Positions 23,888-32,657 of a stretch of 64,000 nt of DNA are shown piece by piece (the first letter of the stretch is position 1; every line of letters begins with the position of its first letter). Under the pieces are notes generated by a model. It did not search any database, had not been told where the DNA came from, and saw nothing but the letters and a program-made list of their open reading frames with translations. Both the position numbers and the translations under genes were made by a program. The stretch comes from JAUQQI01 sp042408785 (lineage in GTDB: Bacteria; Chloroflexota; Dehalococcoidia; JAUQQI01), in the NCBI GenBank assembly GCA_042408785.1, contig JBHOQU010000039.1:1-64000 (forward strand), given 5' to 3'.

Positions 23888-26800
23888 CTACCCGGCCCGA
23901 ACCCGGTAGATGGTTACCGGCCCGGCCCGGTAGGCCACCTCGAGGAGGCCCTGCCGGGCCATCTGCTCAAATTTGGCCAGCCCGGCCGGCTCATAATAGG
24001 CCCGTTCCAGCTCCCCCACCACCACGTACCGGACGCCGTACTTGTCCAGCAGCCGGAGGGCCTGGGCCGGGTCGGTGGTATTGTAAATGGCGGCCACGTC
24101 CTGAATCCGCCGCTCCACCAGGGGCTCGGTGTAGATGGCCCGCTGCTGGCGCTCGTGCCAGTTCCACCCAATAACGGTCGGCAGGCCGGTGTACACCGCA
24201 AAGCGGGCGCCCCAGCGGTATTCGGGGGTGTGGCCTTCCAGGATAACCGGCGACCCCCGCACGTTATCCAGAAGCCAGTCAATGGCCATCCGGTCGTATT
24301 TAAGGTTGATGGGCTGGCGGTCGAAGTAAACGGCCCCCTCCATAAAGGCCCGGCCATCCAGGGTGAAACCTTCCGCCCCGGGGAAGCGGTCCCGGACCTT
24401 TGCAGCGGTGGCCAGCACCGGGTAGCTCAGGGCCGCCGCCAGCAGCACCCCCAAAACCCCAACCCAAACCGGCCGGAGGCTTGGATTCCAGCCGCGGATT
24501 CCCCCAAGCAGGTCGGCCAGGCCCACGGCGGCCGAAAGCCCCCAGAGGACCCAAACCTGGACGTAGAACTTAAAGACCGTATTCATCCGGCCGATGTCCC
24601 CCCGCAGGACCAGAACCTCCACGGCCAGGGTGAGGGCGGCCCCGGCCCCCGCCAGGGCGAAGGCCAGTCGGCGGACGGCCGGAACTTCCGGCCGCATGAA
24701 GTTGAGCAGGCTCAGGCCCAGGAGGGCCGCGGCCGTAAGCTGGGCCCCGGCCCCAACGGCCAGCAGGACCCCGGCCAGGGCCAGGCCGGCGTACAGGGTG
24801 AGCCGTTCCGGGAGGTCGGGCCCCGGCCGCAGGAAAGGCCAGGCTTCCCACAGAAGCCAGGAGCCCACCACGAAGACGAAGAGGCCGTGGACCGTAAGGT
24901 AATCCAGAAAGCCGGTTCTGGGTCCCCGCCAGATTTCAAAGCTGGTGTAGGCCGCGGCGTAGTGGGCAAAAAACGGCCAGAAGAGAACCCGGCTCAGAAC
25001 CAGGACGGCCGCCGCCTGCCAACCGCAGGCCAGGGCCCAGTTCAGGTCGAGGCGGCCAAGCCGGCGGTGCTCGGCCAGGCCGATGGCCAGCACCCCCAGC
25101 CCCAGGTAGGTGGGGAAATCCCAGGTGTTGGTGGGCCAGAGGGCGCCGACAACTAGGCCGAGGAGAAGAACCCGCAGCAGGCGTTCCCCAAGGCCCCCGG
25201 CTTTGGGGGACGCGGCCACCGCCCCCACCGCCCCGGCCAGGGCCCCCAGGGTGAGGGGCAGGGCCAGCAGGTGGGGGTGGAGGTCGGCGTAAAGGAACGT
25301 AAAGAAGGGGAACTCATTGATGGTGTCCGGGATCACCCGGGTCGGGTTCCAGTAGGGCCACTCCGGCCGGAATGGGAGGGGCTGGCCCTCGGCCAGCACC
25401 CGCCCGAGGCCGGCGATTACCCGGAGCAGACCACCCAGGGCCGGAACGGTGCTCCGAACGTCCCCCCCGAGGGCGGCCAGGCCCTCCAGGTAAAGTTTTG
25501 CCTCGCCCAGGTTGCCCAAGACGGCCACAAAGAGGGTCCCCAGCAGGCCGAAGCCTACCGTCCGCCCGGGCCCCGACGCCCGGGCCAGCCCGGCCGCAAC
25601 CCCAAAGGCCCCGGCCGCCGTCAGGCCGAACCAGGTGGGAATCGCCAGGTTGTAGGCAATCCAGGGCAGGATGCCCGTGAGCCTGATCAGGACGGCGGCC
25701 AGCACAAAGCCGAAGTAGTAATAGTTAATATACCCGCCCGCAAACCACGGGTCGTACGGGGGGAAGTAGGGGCTTCGGAGCACCCCATTAAGAAAGGCAA
25801 AATCCATCGGCTTTTCGCCCCCCATAATCGGGTGCCAGAGGTCCGGGTTGCCCATCCGGACCAGCAGAAAGGCCCCGAATCCCCCCAGAAAAACGGCCTC
25901 CCCCGCCGCCACCGCCCACCAGCGGTCGGCCAAGAACTCCCGGAGCTCCCGCCGGGTTTTCCAGGCGAAGAGCAGGCCCAGCCCGGCCAGGCCGGCCAGC
26001 CCGGCGGCCACAGCTAGGCTGCTGAAGGCAAAGAGCCGCAGGCTTGCCCCAAACCAGACCGCCCAGCCCAGGGCCATCAGGCCGAAAGTCTTCGCCACGG
26101 CCCAGCCCCCGTCGGGCAGCCCCCCCAGGGCAGACCGGACGATGGGAAAGGCGGCGAGGCCGATAAACTCTACGGGCAGGAGCCAGGCCAGCACCGTCAG
26201 AAGCCCGCCGGCATTGACCGGACTTTCCCGGTCGAAGGTTTCCGACCAGGTGAAGGCCTGCTCGTAAATGAGGCGGTCCTCGGGTCGGAGCATCAGGCCG
26301 GTGGGGGCGCGGGTGGCCTCGAGGGGAGTTACCCGGCGGACGGCCTCCCAGTCCACGCCGCCCAGGACCCGCTCGGCCCGGGCCCGGGAGTAGGCCGGGG
26401 TCTTTTTAAAAATATCCACCTGGGGGTGGTCGTAAACCGTGAAGGCCTCCTCGGCCCCCTGGTCGTTAATCGTCAGGCCGAAGAGGCCGGGGAACGAGTT
26501 GAAGGTCTTTATGCGCTCGAAGCCCAGCTCCCCGCCGAAGAGGGCCTGGTAGTAGCGGGTGGTCATCGGGTAGCGCATCGGCAGGCGGGGAATGGACCCG
26601 TAGAGCCGGTTGCTGCTCAGGATGATGTAGTCGGCCTGGTCCAGTTTGTCCAGCAGGCCTGACCCCGGCTGATTGGGATGGCCGTAAAGTTTTTCGGGGG
26701 TGTCCTCGTTGTAGAGGGGCAGTTCCACCCCCCGGTAGAGCTCCGCCGGGTTCCGGCCGTCGATGGGGAGGGGAAGGGGGTCGTCCCAGTGCTCGTAGGC

Positions 26801-28204
26801 CAGGACCGACCCCGGCGGGATGTTGGCGTAGACCCAGCGGGAGGCTTCGATGCGGGAATGGGGCTGGCGGTAGACCTGGGTAAAGGCCAGGGCCCAGAGG
26901 ACGGTGGCCCCGACCACGGCCGCCACCAGTCCGGCCGCAGCCGTCGCCCCAACCCGGCCCAGCCGCCCCCGAATCCCCCAGAGGCGGGCCAGCAGGTAGG
27001 CCGCCAGCAGGACCAGGGCCGGGTAAATGGGGAAAAGATAGCGCATGGTCAGGACGAACCCCCCGCCCAGGTAGCCGAACACCACCAGCACCCAGGCCAG
27101 GGGAAGCAGGTGCTCGGTGCGCCGATGGAAGACGGCCTCGTAGGCGGCGAGGGCCGCCCCGGCCCAGGCCGTCAGGCCCAGGGGCCAGCCCAGCCCCCAC
27201 TGGACCATGTTAACCCACGGGAAGACGTAGGGCGTCCGGAAGGCCCACTGGTGGCTCGGGGGGTAGTCGATTTCGCCGGAGATAAGCCGGCCGATCATGT
27301 CCATATCCTGGACCCACTGGGGGTTTAAGCCCAGGCCCATAAAGGCGTACGGCTGGGCCACCCGGAAGGCCAGAAACGCCACCCCCAGGGTGAGGCCGAA
27401 GCCGAGGGCAGTTCCCAGCAGGGACCCCTGCACCCCGCCGGGACCCGTCGGGCGGGCCTGAAGGTAAAGCTCCCAGCCGCCGATGCGCCCCGACCAGCCG
27501 CGGGGGCTGGGGAAGCCCGGTTCCGGCCGGCCCCGCAGGTGGAGCCAGCGCAGGGCCCAGGCCAGGGCCACCACTACCCCGAAAAGCCCCAGGTTTATCT
27601 TGGTGGCCAGGGCAAGGCCGAAGCTCAAGCCCAGGCCCGCAAGGGCCGGAAGGGTCCGTCCCCCAAAGGCCAGGTCCACCGCAAAGTAAAGGCCCAGGGT
27701 TACGAGGAAGGTCCCGGGGGCGTCCACCGTCCAGAAGTGGGCCTGCTGAATGTGGAGGACGGTGAAGGCCAGCAGGCCGGCGGCCAGCAGGCCCACTCCC
27801 GTCCCGTAGAGGCGGCGTCCGATGAAAAAGGTGAGGAGCACGGTGCCCAGGTCCAGCAGGGCCGAAAGGGCCCGGCCCACCAGAAAGATGCGGTCGTAGC
27901 CGGGCATATCTAAAAGCTTTTCGGCGACGAACTTTGTTAGAAAGAGGGGAAAGGTTCCGTAGACGTAGGTGCCGAAGTGGCGATTGTAGGGGTTGAGGGG
28001 GGAGGCGGCCGTATTGAAATACTCGCCCACGCTCCCGGGCCACTCGATGGCGGTGGCCACCATGGTGATAAAGCGCTCGTCGGGGTGCAGGTGGGTGTTC
28101 TGGTCCCAGTTGAGGCCCTGAAAGCGCAGGGCCGCCGCGGCCCCCAGGATGAGCAGCAGAAGGGGCAGGCTAAAGGCCCGCGCCGGGGCCGGCCGCAGTT
28201 TCAT
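23888..28204 (-). CDS. Giant membrane protein: GT39-type mannosyltransferase fused to a DUF2298 (YYY) domain
   Basis: 1438 aa, mostly membrane. The N-terminal half (about 1-630) looks like a GT39/PMT glycosyltransferase: LRFQGLNWDQNTHLHPDERF carries the acidic catalytic loop, and many helices follow, then a soluble domain with YNEDTPEKLYGHPNQPG. The C-terminal half (about 640-1438) is a YYY/DUF2298 region with GGYINYYYFGFVLAA and NEFPFFTFLYADLHPHLLALP, ending in a soluble LDKYGVRYVVVGELER part. It probably transfers sugars from lipid carriers on the outer face. DUF2298 proteins are known mainly from archaea and Chloroflexi. It stands alone, convergent with the lyase-like gene. Confidence 0.85.
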   Translation of the reverse strand: MKLRPAPARAFSLPLLLLILGAAAALRFQGLNWDQNTHLHPDERFITMVATAIEWPGSVGEYFNTAASPLNPYNRHFGTYVYGTFPLFLTKFVAEKLLDMPGYDRIFLVGRALSALLDLGTVLLTFFIGRRLYGTGVGLLAAGLLAFTVLHIQQAHFWTVDAPGTFLVTLGLYFAVDLAFGGRTLPALAGLGLSFGLALATKINLGLFGVVVALAWALRWLHLRGRPEPGFPSPRGWSGRIGGWELYLQARPTGPGGVQGSLLGTALGFGLTLGVAFLAFRVAQPYAFMGLGLNPQWVQDMDMIGRLISGEIDYPPSHQWAFRTPYVFPWVNMVQWGLGWPLGLTAWAGAALAAYEAVFHRRTEHLLPLAWVLVVFGYLGGGFVLTMRYLFPIYPALVLLAAYLLARLWGIRGRLGRVGATAAAGLVAAVVGATVLWALAFTQVYRQPHSRIEASRWVYANIPPGSVLAYEHWDDPLPLPIDGRNPAELYRGVELPLYNEDTPEKLYGHPNQPGSGLLDKLDQADYIILSSNRLYGSIPRLPMRYPMTTRYYQALFGGELGFERIKTFNSFPGLFGLTINDQGAEEAFTVYDHPQVDIFKKTPAYSRARAERVLGGVDWEAVRRVTPLEATRAPTGLMLRPEDRLIYEQAFTWSETFDRESPVNAGGLLTVLAWLLPVEFIGLAAFPIVRSALGGLPDGGWAVAKTFGLMALGWAVWFGASLRLFAFSSLAVAAGLAGLAGLGLLFAWKTRRELREFLADRWWAVAAGEAVFLGGFGAFLLVRMGNPDLWHPIMGGEKPMDFAFLNGVLRSPYFPPYDPWFAGGYINYYYFGFVLAAVLIRLTGILPWIAYNLAIPTWFGLTAAGAFGVAAGLARASGPGRTVGFGLLGTLFVAVLGNLGEAKLYLEGLAALGGDVRSTVPALGGLLRVIAGLGRVLAEGQPLPFRPEWPYWNPTRVIPDTINEFPFFTFLYADLHPHLLALPLTLGALAGAVGAVAASPKAGGLGERLLRVLLLGLVVGALWPTNTWDFPTYLGLGVLAIGLAEHRRLGRLDLNWALACGWQAAAVLVLSRVLFWPFFAHYAAAYTSFEIWRGPRTGFLDYLTVHGLFVFVVGSWLLWEAWPFLRPGPDLPERLTLYAGLALAGVLLAVGAGAQLTAAALLGLSLLNFMRPEVPAVRRLAFALAGAGAALTLAVEVLVLRGDIGRMNTVFKFYVQVWVLWGLSAAVGLADLLGGIRGWNPSLRPVWVGVLGVLLAAALSYPVLATAAKVRDRFPGAEGFTLDGRAFMEGAVYFDRQPINLKYDRMAIDWLLDNVRGSPVILEGHTPEYRWGARFAVYTGLPTVIGWNWHERQQRAIYTEPLVERRIQDVAAIYNTTDPAQALRLLDKYGVRYVVVGELERAYYEPAGLAKFEQMARQGLLEVAYRAGPVTIYRVRAG

Positions 28205-28377
28205 CGCTAAAAAGTTAACACAAACCCGCCGGTGCCAAACCGCCCGGTCCCCTTGCGCGGGCGCACGGCCGTGCGCCCATGCAAAAAGGTCAGCGGTTAT
28301 GTAGTAACTGTGTCAAAGAAGGCCGTGAAAACCAGCCCTGGCGGCGGACACGGGGCTTTGCTAAAATACTAGTGCGG
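28205..28377. other. Spacer with a 20-bp palindrome
   Basis: No gene is seen. The region separates the divergent GT39-YYY gene and tRNA-Pro. It contains the palindrome at 28259-28278 and, just before the tRNA, TAAAAT (28362-28367), which may be the tRNA -10 box. Confidence 0.6.
28259..28278. repeat. Palindromic repeat GGGCGCACGGCCGTGCGCCC
   Basis: Perfect 20-bp palindrome. The same core occurs at 29686-29717 as a longer 32-bp near-palindrome with TGTAGGG/CCCTACA arms. Dispersed elements with this core are common in intergenic DNA of many bacteria, so it is likely a small interspersed repeat. Confidence 0.75.
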
Positions 28378-28452
28378 CGGGGAGTAGCGCAGCCTGGTTA
28401 GCGCGCGGCAATCGGGGTGCCGAGGCCCCGGGTTCAAATCCCGGCTCCCCGA
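28378..28452 (+). tRNA. tRNA-Pro (anticodon CGG)
   Basis: Cloverleaf: acceptor CGGGGAG/CTCCCCG with C1-G72 as in bacterial tRNA-Pro, D-arm GCGC...GCGC, anticodon stem CGGCA/TGCCG with loop ATCGGGG (anticodon CGG), T-arm CCGGG-TTCAAAT-CCCGG, discriminator A. CCA is not encoded (ACCGG follows). Confidence 0.95.
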
Positions 28453-28532
28453 CCGGAAAGGGGCCCCAGGCGATGCCTGGGGCCCGCCATTTTCCCCGCA
28501 GGCCGGTGCTTTTAGCCGGCCCGGCTGCCAGC

Positions 28533-29015
28533 CTATTTCCCGGGGCGGGCGGCCCTTGGGGACCTTGCCGGGTGCTCCAGCTTGAAACGCAACTTGAGGG
28601 GCGGCCCGAAAACCCGCTCCTCGCCGTCGGCCCGGAGAAACACATTGAAGTTAAAGGCCCGCCCCCGAAGCCCCCCGGGTACGGTGGCCGTCACCGTGAC
28701 CTGATAGGTCGTCCCGGGCTGGAGGGTATCAGGGAGGCCGGATACGACGACACTTCCCTGGAACTTCTTGGGCCTGACCACGGCCTCGGGGCTAGTGATG
28801 GGCTGGGTTACGGTTAAGTTCACCGTGCGGGTTATGGTTGCACCCAGACCAACCGTTCCCGTTATCCGCCCCGGACTCCAATTGAGTATCGCGGGCCTCT
28901 CCGGGCCTTCGGCCGCGGCGGGAGATGTGCCAGCCACCAGCAGGGCCGCCGAGGCCAGCACGAGCAGGCCCCCGGTGAAAAGCAGGGCCAGAGGTCCGCG
29001 TCCCACAGGCCACAC
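28533..29015 (-). CDS. Exported hypothetical protein
   Basis: 160 aa. A Sec-type signal peptide (LALLFTGGLLVLASAALLVAG, cleavage after about residue 36 at AAA-E) precedes a beta-rich mature part with ITRTVNLTVTQPITSPEAV and TYQVTVTATVPGGLRGRAFNFNVFL, like a single Ig-like or alternate-access domain, and a basic tail. No family is recognised. It converges with tRNA-Pro and stands alone. Confidence 0.6.
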   Translation of the reverse strand: MWPVGRGPLALLFTGGLLVLASAALLVAGTSPAAAEGPERPAILNWSPGRITGTVGLGATITRTVNLTVTQPITSPEAVVRPKKFQGSVVVSGLPDTLQPGTTYQVTVTATVPGGLRGRAFNFNVFLRADGEERVFGPPLKLRFKLEHPARSPRAARPGK

Positions 29016-29072
29016 CCACCGCTAAAACGGCGGCGGGGGCCCGAAAGTTACGGGCGGTTTGCCCACCTTGGG

Positions 29073-29607
29073 TCAGGCTGGGCCGGGCTCGGGTCCGAAT
29101 AGGCGCTCGAAGTTTTCCGCCAGAATCAGTCGTTCCACCTCTACACCAAGTCTGGCCTGTTTTACGGTTTCAACCGGGCTGTCATCACCCATGTCGAAAG
29201 GGTAGTCTGAGCCCAGCACCACCCGCTCCGGCCCGACCAGCTCGACCAGGAATCGCAGTAGGGTCGGGTCGTGGGTTACCGTGTCGTAGTAGAAATCGGC
29301 CAGATATTCACCGGGGGGCCTTCTGAAGCTTGCCCCGGGTTTCCGGCCGCACGTGAAAGCCGCGGTTGAAGCGGCCCCGCAGCCAGGGTGGCACGCCGCC
29401 CCCGTGGGCGAGCAGGACCTTCAGGTTCGGATAGGCATCCATGACCGCCGCACACAACCCGGTCTCAACCGGGTTGCCAAAAAGGTTTGAAAGCTGGAGC
29501 TTCTCGGTCAGCGCCGCCGGGTCTTCTGCAAGTTTTGTCGCCCGGGCGCCACCCACAACCCGGCGGCCGCAACCCGGGGTCAGCACCGGTGCGGGCAAGG
29601 CTATCAT
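29073..29607 (-). pseudogene. Amidohydrolase-2 (ACMSD-like) remnant, truncated and frameshifted
   Basis: The frame from about 29560 encodes LSNLFGNPVETGLC, YPNLKVLLAHGGGVPPWLRGRF and HVRPE, typical of the middle of aminocarboxymuconate-semialdehyde-decarboxylase-type amidohydrolases. After a shift of one base near 29315-29325 it continues GEYLADFYYDTVTHDPTLLRFL, VGPERVVLGSDYPFDMG and LILAENFERLFG to a stop at 29073. The N-terminal part with the HxH metal site is missing. Both damage types together mark a true pseudogene. Confidence 0.8.
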
Positions 29608-29685
29608 ACTGTAAGTTTTTGCAGGACAGAGCTTGGGGCTTTCCAGTTTTATGGCCTAAGAGTTATTGGGCGGCGACCAGGCAGT

Positions 29686-29717
29686 CTGTAGGGACGCACG
29701 GCCGTGCGCCCCTACAG
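29686..29717. repeat. 32-bp near-palindrome, second copy of the 28259 core
   Basis: CTGTAGGG and CCCTACAG arms flank the CGCACGGCCGTGCG core; a single mismatch (A at 29694) breaks perfect symmetry. It is the same family as 28259-28278. Confidence 0.75.
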
Positions 29718-29865
29718 AACAAACGACCCACTGTATGCTAGCAATTTTGCCATAACGGGAAAGCCCCGACCGGGCGCCCCAGGGCTTTCCAGTCACCCGG
29801 GCAACTGCTATCAGTCAGCGTCTAGTTAAGTTGCAGAGGCGTAGGGCCCCGCCCCCCAATAACGG

Positions 29866-29920
29866 GCCGGCTTTTGCGCCCCGGTGCCAAAACTGGAAAG
29901 CCCGGGGCGCAAAAGCCGGC
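29866..29920. repeat. Perfect 19-bp inverted repeat with 17-nt loop
   Basis: Bases 29866-29884 are the exact reverse complement of 29902-29920; the loop holds CCAAAACTGGAAAG. The right arm ends 5 bp before the -35 box of the trp promoter. It may be a terminator insulating the operon, an operator, or the ends of a small element. Confidence 0.65.
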
Positions 29921-29925
29921 GGCGC

Positions 29926-29954
29926 TTGACAACGTCCGGCGTCGCTGTTAGATT
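29926..29954 (+). promoter_or_regulatory. trp operon promoter
   Basis: TTGACA (29926-29931), a 17-bp spacer and TAGATT (29949-29954). The transcript would start near 29961, at the 5' end of the T-box leader. Confidence 0.75.
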
Positions 29955-29960
29955 TATTGT

Positions 29961-30328
29961 TGAAAATCGAAGACGGCTTAACGGCTGCGAACGGGACTAG
30001 TAGGCTCTGTGTCGGGCCCCAAAAGGCCCGGCGGCGCGGCCCAGAGAGCCGGGGTAAGGTGGAAGCCCGGTGCCGGCGCAGGAGCTGAATGGACCCGGGA
30101 GCCGCAACCCGAAATCGCCCCGGCGGCGAGAGTAGGCGTTGCCGGAGCTGCCACCGTTATCAGGGCGTAGGGTATCGCCGGGCCGAGTTCCCGGCCGCTA
30201 GCCGCCTTTTTCCGTCGGCTGGCGGTCCGGCCGTACCCGCCGTTGAGGGCCGCGCCGGGCGGCCGAAGTAGGGTGGCACCACGAAGGCTTGAAAGCCTCT
30301 CGTCCCTTCGGACGAGAGGCTTTTTGAT
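29961..30328 (+). promoter_or_regulatory. T-box riboswitch, specifier UGG (Trp)
   Basis: The leader has stem I with an AGTA motif (29999-30002), GAGAGCCGGGG (30043 on) and GGTGGAAGCCCGG (30058 on), typical of stem I distal parts. The specifier region TGAA-TGG-ACC gives codon TGG at 30090-30092. The T-box bulge AGGGTGGCACCACGA is at 30270-30284; its TGGC pairs with GCCA of uncharged tRNA-Trp, whose discriminator is G. A terminator follows. Uncharged tRNA-Trp should therefore switch on the whole trp operon. Confidence 0.9.
30292..30325 (+). terminator. T-box intrinsic terminator
   Basis: AAAGCCTCTCGTCC pairs with GGACGAGAGGCTTT around a CTTCG loop, followed by a T-run (30321-30325). The alternative antiterminator would use the T-box sequence just upstream. 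Confidence 0.88.
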
Positions 30329-30350
30329 TTTACGTGCTCAGGAGGCTGAG

Positions 30351-31599
30351 GTGTCGACCGTTAAATACGTGCTGACCGAAGACGATATGCCCAGGTACTG
30401 GTACAACATCCTGGCGGACCTTCCCTTTCCGCTGCCGCCGATCCTGGCCCGGCCGGGCGGGCCCGGCCGGGCCATCGGCCCGGGTGACCTGGCTCTCCTC
30501 TTTCCCAGGGCCCTCATCGCCCAGGAGGTGACCACCGAGCGGGAGGTGGAGATCCCCGAGCCCGTGCGGGAGGTTTACCGCCTCTGGCGGCTGACACCCC
30601 TCTTCCGGGCCCGCCGCCTGGAGAAGGTCCTGGGAACGCCGGCCCGCATCTACTACAAGTACGAGGGGGTCAGTCCGGCCGGCAGTCACAAGCCGAACAC
30701 CGCCGTGGCCCAGGCCTGTCCGCCGCCTCACCACCGAGACGGGGGCCGGCCAGTGGGGCAGTGCCCTGGCCATGGCCTGCAGCTTCTTCGGCCTGGAATG
30801 CAAGGTCTACATGTTGAAGGTTAGCTGCCGGATGCTTATGGAGACGTGGGGTGCCCAGGTGGTGCCCAGTTTGAGTCCGGACACCCAGGCGGGCCGGGCC
30901 GTGCTGGCCCAAAACCCTGACTCGCCGGGCACCCTCGGCATCGCCATCAGCGAGGCGGTGGAGGACACCGCCAGCCGGGAGGATACCAAGTATTCCCTGG
31001 GCAGCGTCCTTAACCACGTGCTCTTACACCAGACCATCATCGGCCTAAAGGCCAAGAAGCAGCTGGAGCTGGCCGGCGATTACCCGGACGTGGTCATCGG
31101 CTGTGTCGGCGGGGGGTCGAACTTTGCCGGACTGGCGTTCCCATTCGTGGCCGACAAGCTGCGGGGTAAAGACCTGCGGGTGATTGCGGTGGAGCCCGAG
31201 GCCTGTCCCAGCCTCACCCGGGGAATCTACACCTACGGGCTGCGGTACCACGGGATGGCGCCCCTGGTGAGCCTCCTTTACGAAAACGGCATTATCGAGG
31301 CCCGGGCCGAGCACCAGACGGCGGTGTTCAGGGCGGCGGTGGAGTTTGCCCGGGCCGAGGGAATTGTGCCGGCCCCGGAGTCGGCCCACGCCGTCAAGGT
31401 GGCCATGGACCTGGCCCTGGAAGCCCGGGAAGCCGGCCGGCCGCAGGCGATCCTGTTCAACCTGAGCGACCGCGGCCACTTCGACCTGGCCGCCTACGAG
31501 CAGTACCTGGCCGGCAAGCTGGAAGATTACGCCCACCTGCGGGAGCGGGTGAAAGAGGCGTTAAAGGGTCTGCCAAAGGTTCCCGTAACGGGTGATTGA
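30351..31599 (+). pseudogene. trpB2: Tryptophan synthase beta-2 (TrpB2), broken by two small deletions
   Basis: TrpB2-type PLP enzyme (serine plus indole to tryptophan). GTG 30351 follows AGGAGG and gives the TrpB2 N-terminus (YWYNILADLPFPLPPIL, RPTPLFRARRLEK-like). The PLP lysine motif SPAGSHKPNTAVAQA is intact. After it, about 20 nt are missing near 30717-30721 where the family has a short YYNKxEGV-like segment, shifting the frame; RRLTTETGAGQWGSALAMA follows in the new frame. A second, in-frame loss of about 18 nt near 30823-30826 removes the YxQKPYR segment after LKVS. The rest (CVGGGSNFAGLAFPF, GIVPAPESAHA) is well preserved. An intact trpB lies downstream. Confidence 0.85.
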
Positions 31600-31616
31600 T
31601 AAGGAGGGGATGAGCC

Positions 31617-32657
31617 GTGGAAGTTACTCGGGGTAAAAAGGGCAGGTTGCTCACCGGAGACCGGCCCACGGGGAAACTGCACCTGGGGCATTACGTGGGC
31701 TCCCTGGAGAACCGGGTGAAGCTTCAGGACGAGTACGAGTGCTTTTTCCTCGTTGCCGATTACCACGCCCTGACCACCCGGCCCACCCGTCAGGATATCG
31801 CCGAAATCCCCGAAAACATCCGGGAGATGGTCCTGGATTACCTGGCGGTGGGCATCGACCCGAGTAAAAGCACCATCTATATCCAGTCCCTGGTTCCGGA
31901 AGTGACCGCCTTACACCTCCTCTTCTCGATGCTGGTCACCGTGCCCAGGCTCCAGCGGATCCCCACCATCAAGCAGATGGCCCGGGATGCCGGCCTCGAG
32001 GCGATCCCCTACGGCCTGCTGGGCTATCCGGTCCTGCAGTCGGCCGACATCCTGATGGTCCGGGCCGAGGTGGTGCCCGTGGGCAAGGACAACGTGGCCC
32101 ACGTGGAGCTGACGCGGGAGATTGCCCGCCGGTTTAACCACCTTTACGGCCGGGTCTTCCCGGAGCCCCAGGTGCTCCTGGGCCGCTCGCCCATTCTGCC
32201 CGGGATCGACGGCCAGAAGAAGATGAGCAAATCCCTGGGCAACGCCATCTTCCTTTCGGACGATGAGCAGACGGTGACCCAGAAGGTGATGCGCATGTAC
32301 ACCGACCCCCGGCGCATCCGGGCCGACATCCCGGGCCGAACCCGGGGCAACCCGGTCTTCATCTACCACGACCTCTTCAACTCCGACCGGGAGGAGGTGG
32401 AGGACCTGAAGCGGCGCTACCGGCAGGGTCGGGTGGGGGATGTAGAGGTCAAGCAGAAGCTGGCCCGGGCCCTCAACCGGTTCCTGGAGCCCATCCGGCA
32501 GCGGCGGGCCGAGTTCGAAAGGCAGCCGGGCCTGGTGGAGGAGATCCTTATCGAGGGGAGCAAGGTGGCCCGGCGGGAGGCCCAGGAAACCCTCCGGCTG
32601 GCGGAGGAGGCCATGGGCCTGACTTACTTCCGGCGGCGGGAGGTTCCGGTCGGGTGA
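31617..32657 (+). CDS. trpS: Tryptophanyl-tRNA synthetase
   Basis: Class I aminoacyl-tRNA synthetase, 346 aa. The HIGH-type motif is PTGKLHLGHYVG, the KMSKS motif is QKKMSKSLGNAI, and LLGYPVLQSADILM, VGKDNVAHVELTREIARRFN are family signatures. GTG 31617 is preceded by AAGGAGGGG. It lies inside the T-box-controlled trp operon, so charging capacity and tryptophan synthesis rise together. Its stop overlaps the trpE start (GTGA). Confidence 0.96.
   Translation: MEVTRGKKGRLLTGDRPTGKLHLGHYVGSLENRVKLQDEYECFFLVADYHALTTRPTRQDIAEIPENIREMVLDYLAVGIDPSKSTIYIQSLVPEVTALHLLFSMLVTVPRLQRIPTIKQMARDAGLEAIPYGLLGYPVLQSADILMVRAEVVPVGKDNVAHVELTREIARRFNHLYGRVFPEPQVLLGRSPILPGIDGQKKMSKSLGNAIFLSDDEQTVTQKVMRMYTDPRRIRADIPGRTRGNPVFIYHDLFNSDREEVEDLKRRYRQGRVGDVEVKQKLARALNRFLEPIRQRRAEFERQPGLVEEILIEGSKVARREAQETLRLAEEAMGLTYFRRREVPVG

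Larger units (their letters stand above)
29608..29925. other. Repeat-rich gene-free spacer before the trp promoter
   Basis: No coding frame is convincing. A GGGCTTTCC-type motif recurs in both directions: 29634 (followed by AGTTTTATGGC), 29750 (CCATAACGGGAAAGCCCC, inverted), 29783 and 29888 (CCAAAACTGGAAAGCCC, inverted). It also holds the 32-bp near-palindrome and a 19-bp inverted repeat. It looks like remnants of small mobile or repeat elements. Confidence 0.55.

Noticed and set aside
28378..28452. tRNA-Pro as a prophage attachment site
   Set aside because: No phage genes adjoin it and no direct repeat of the tRNA 3' end is seen near either phage-like module.
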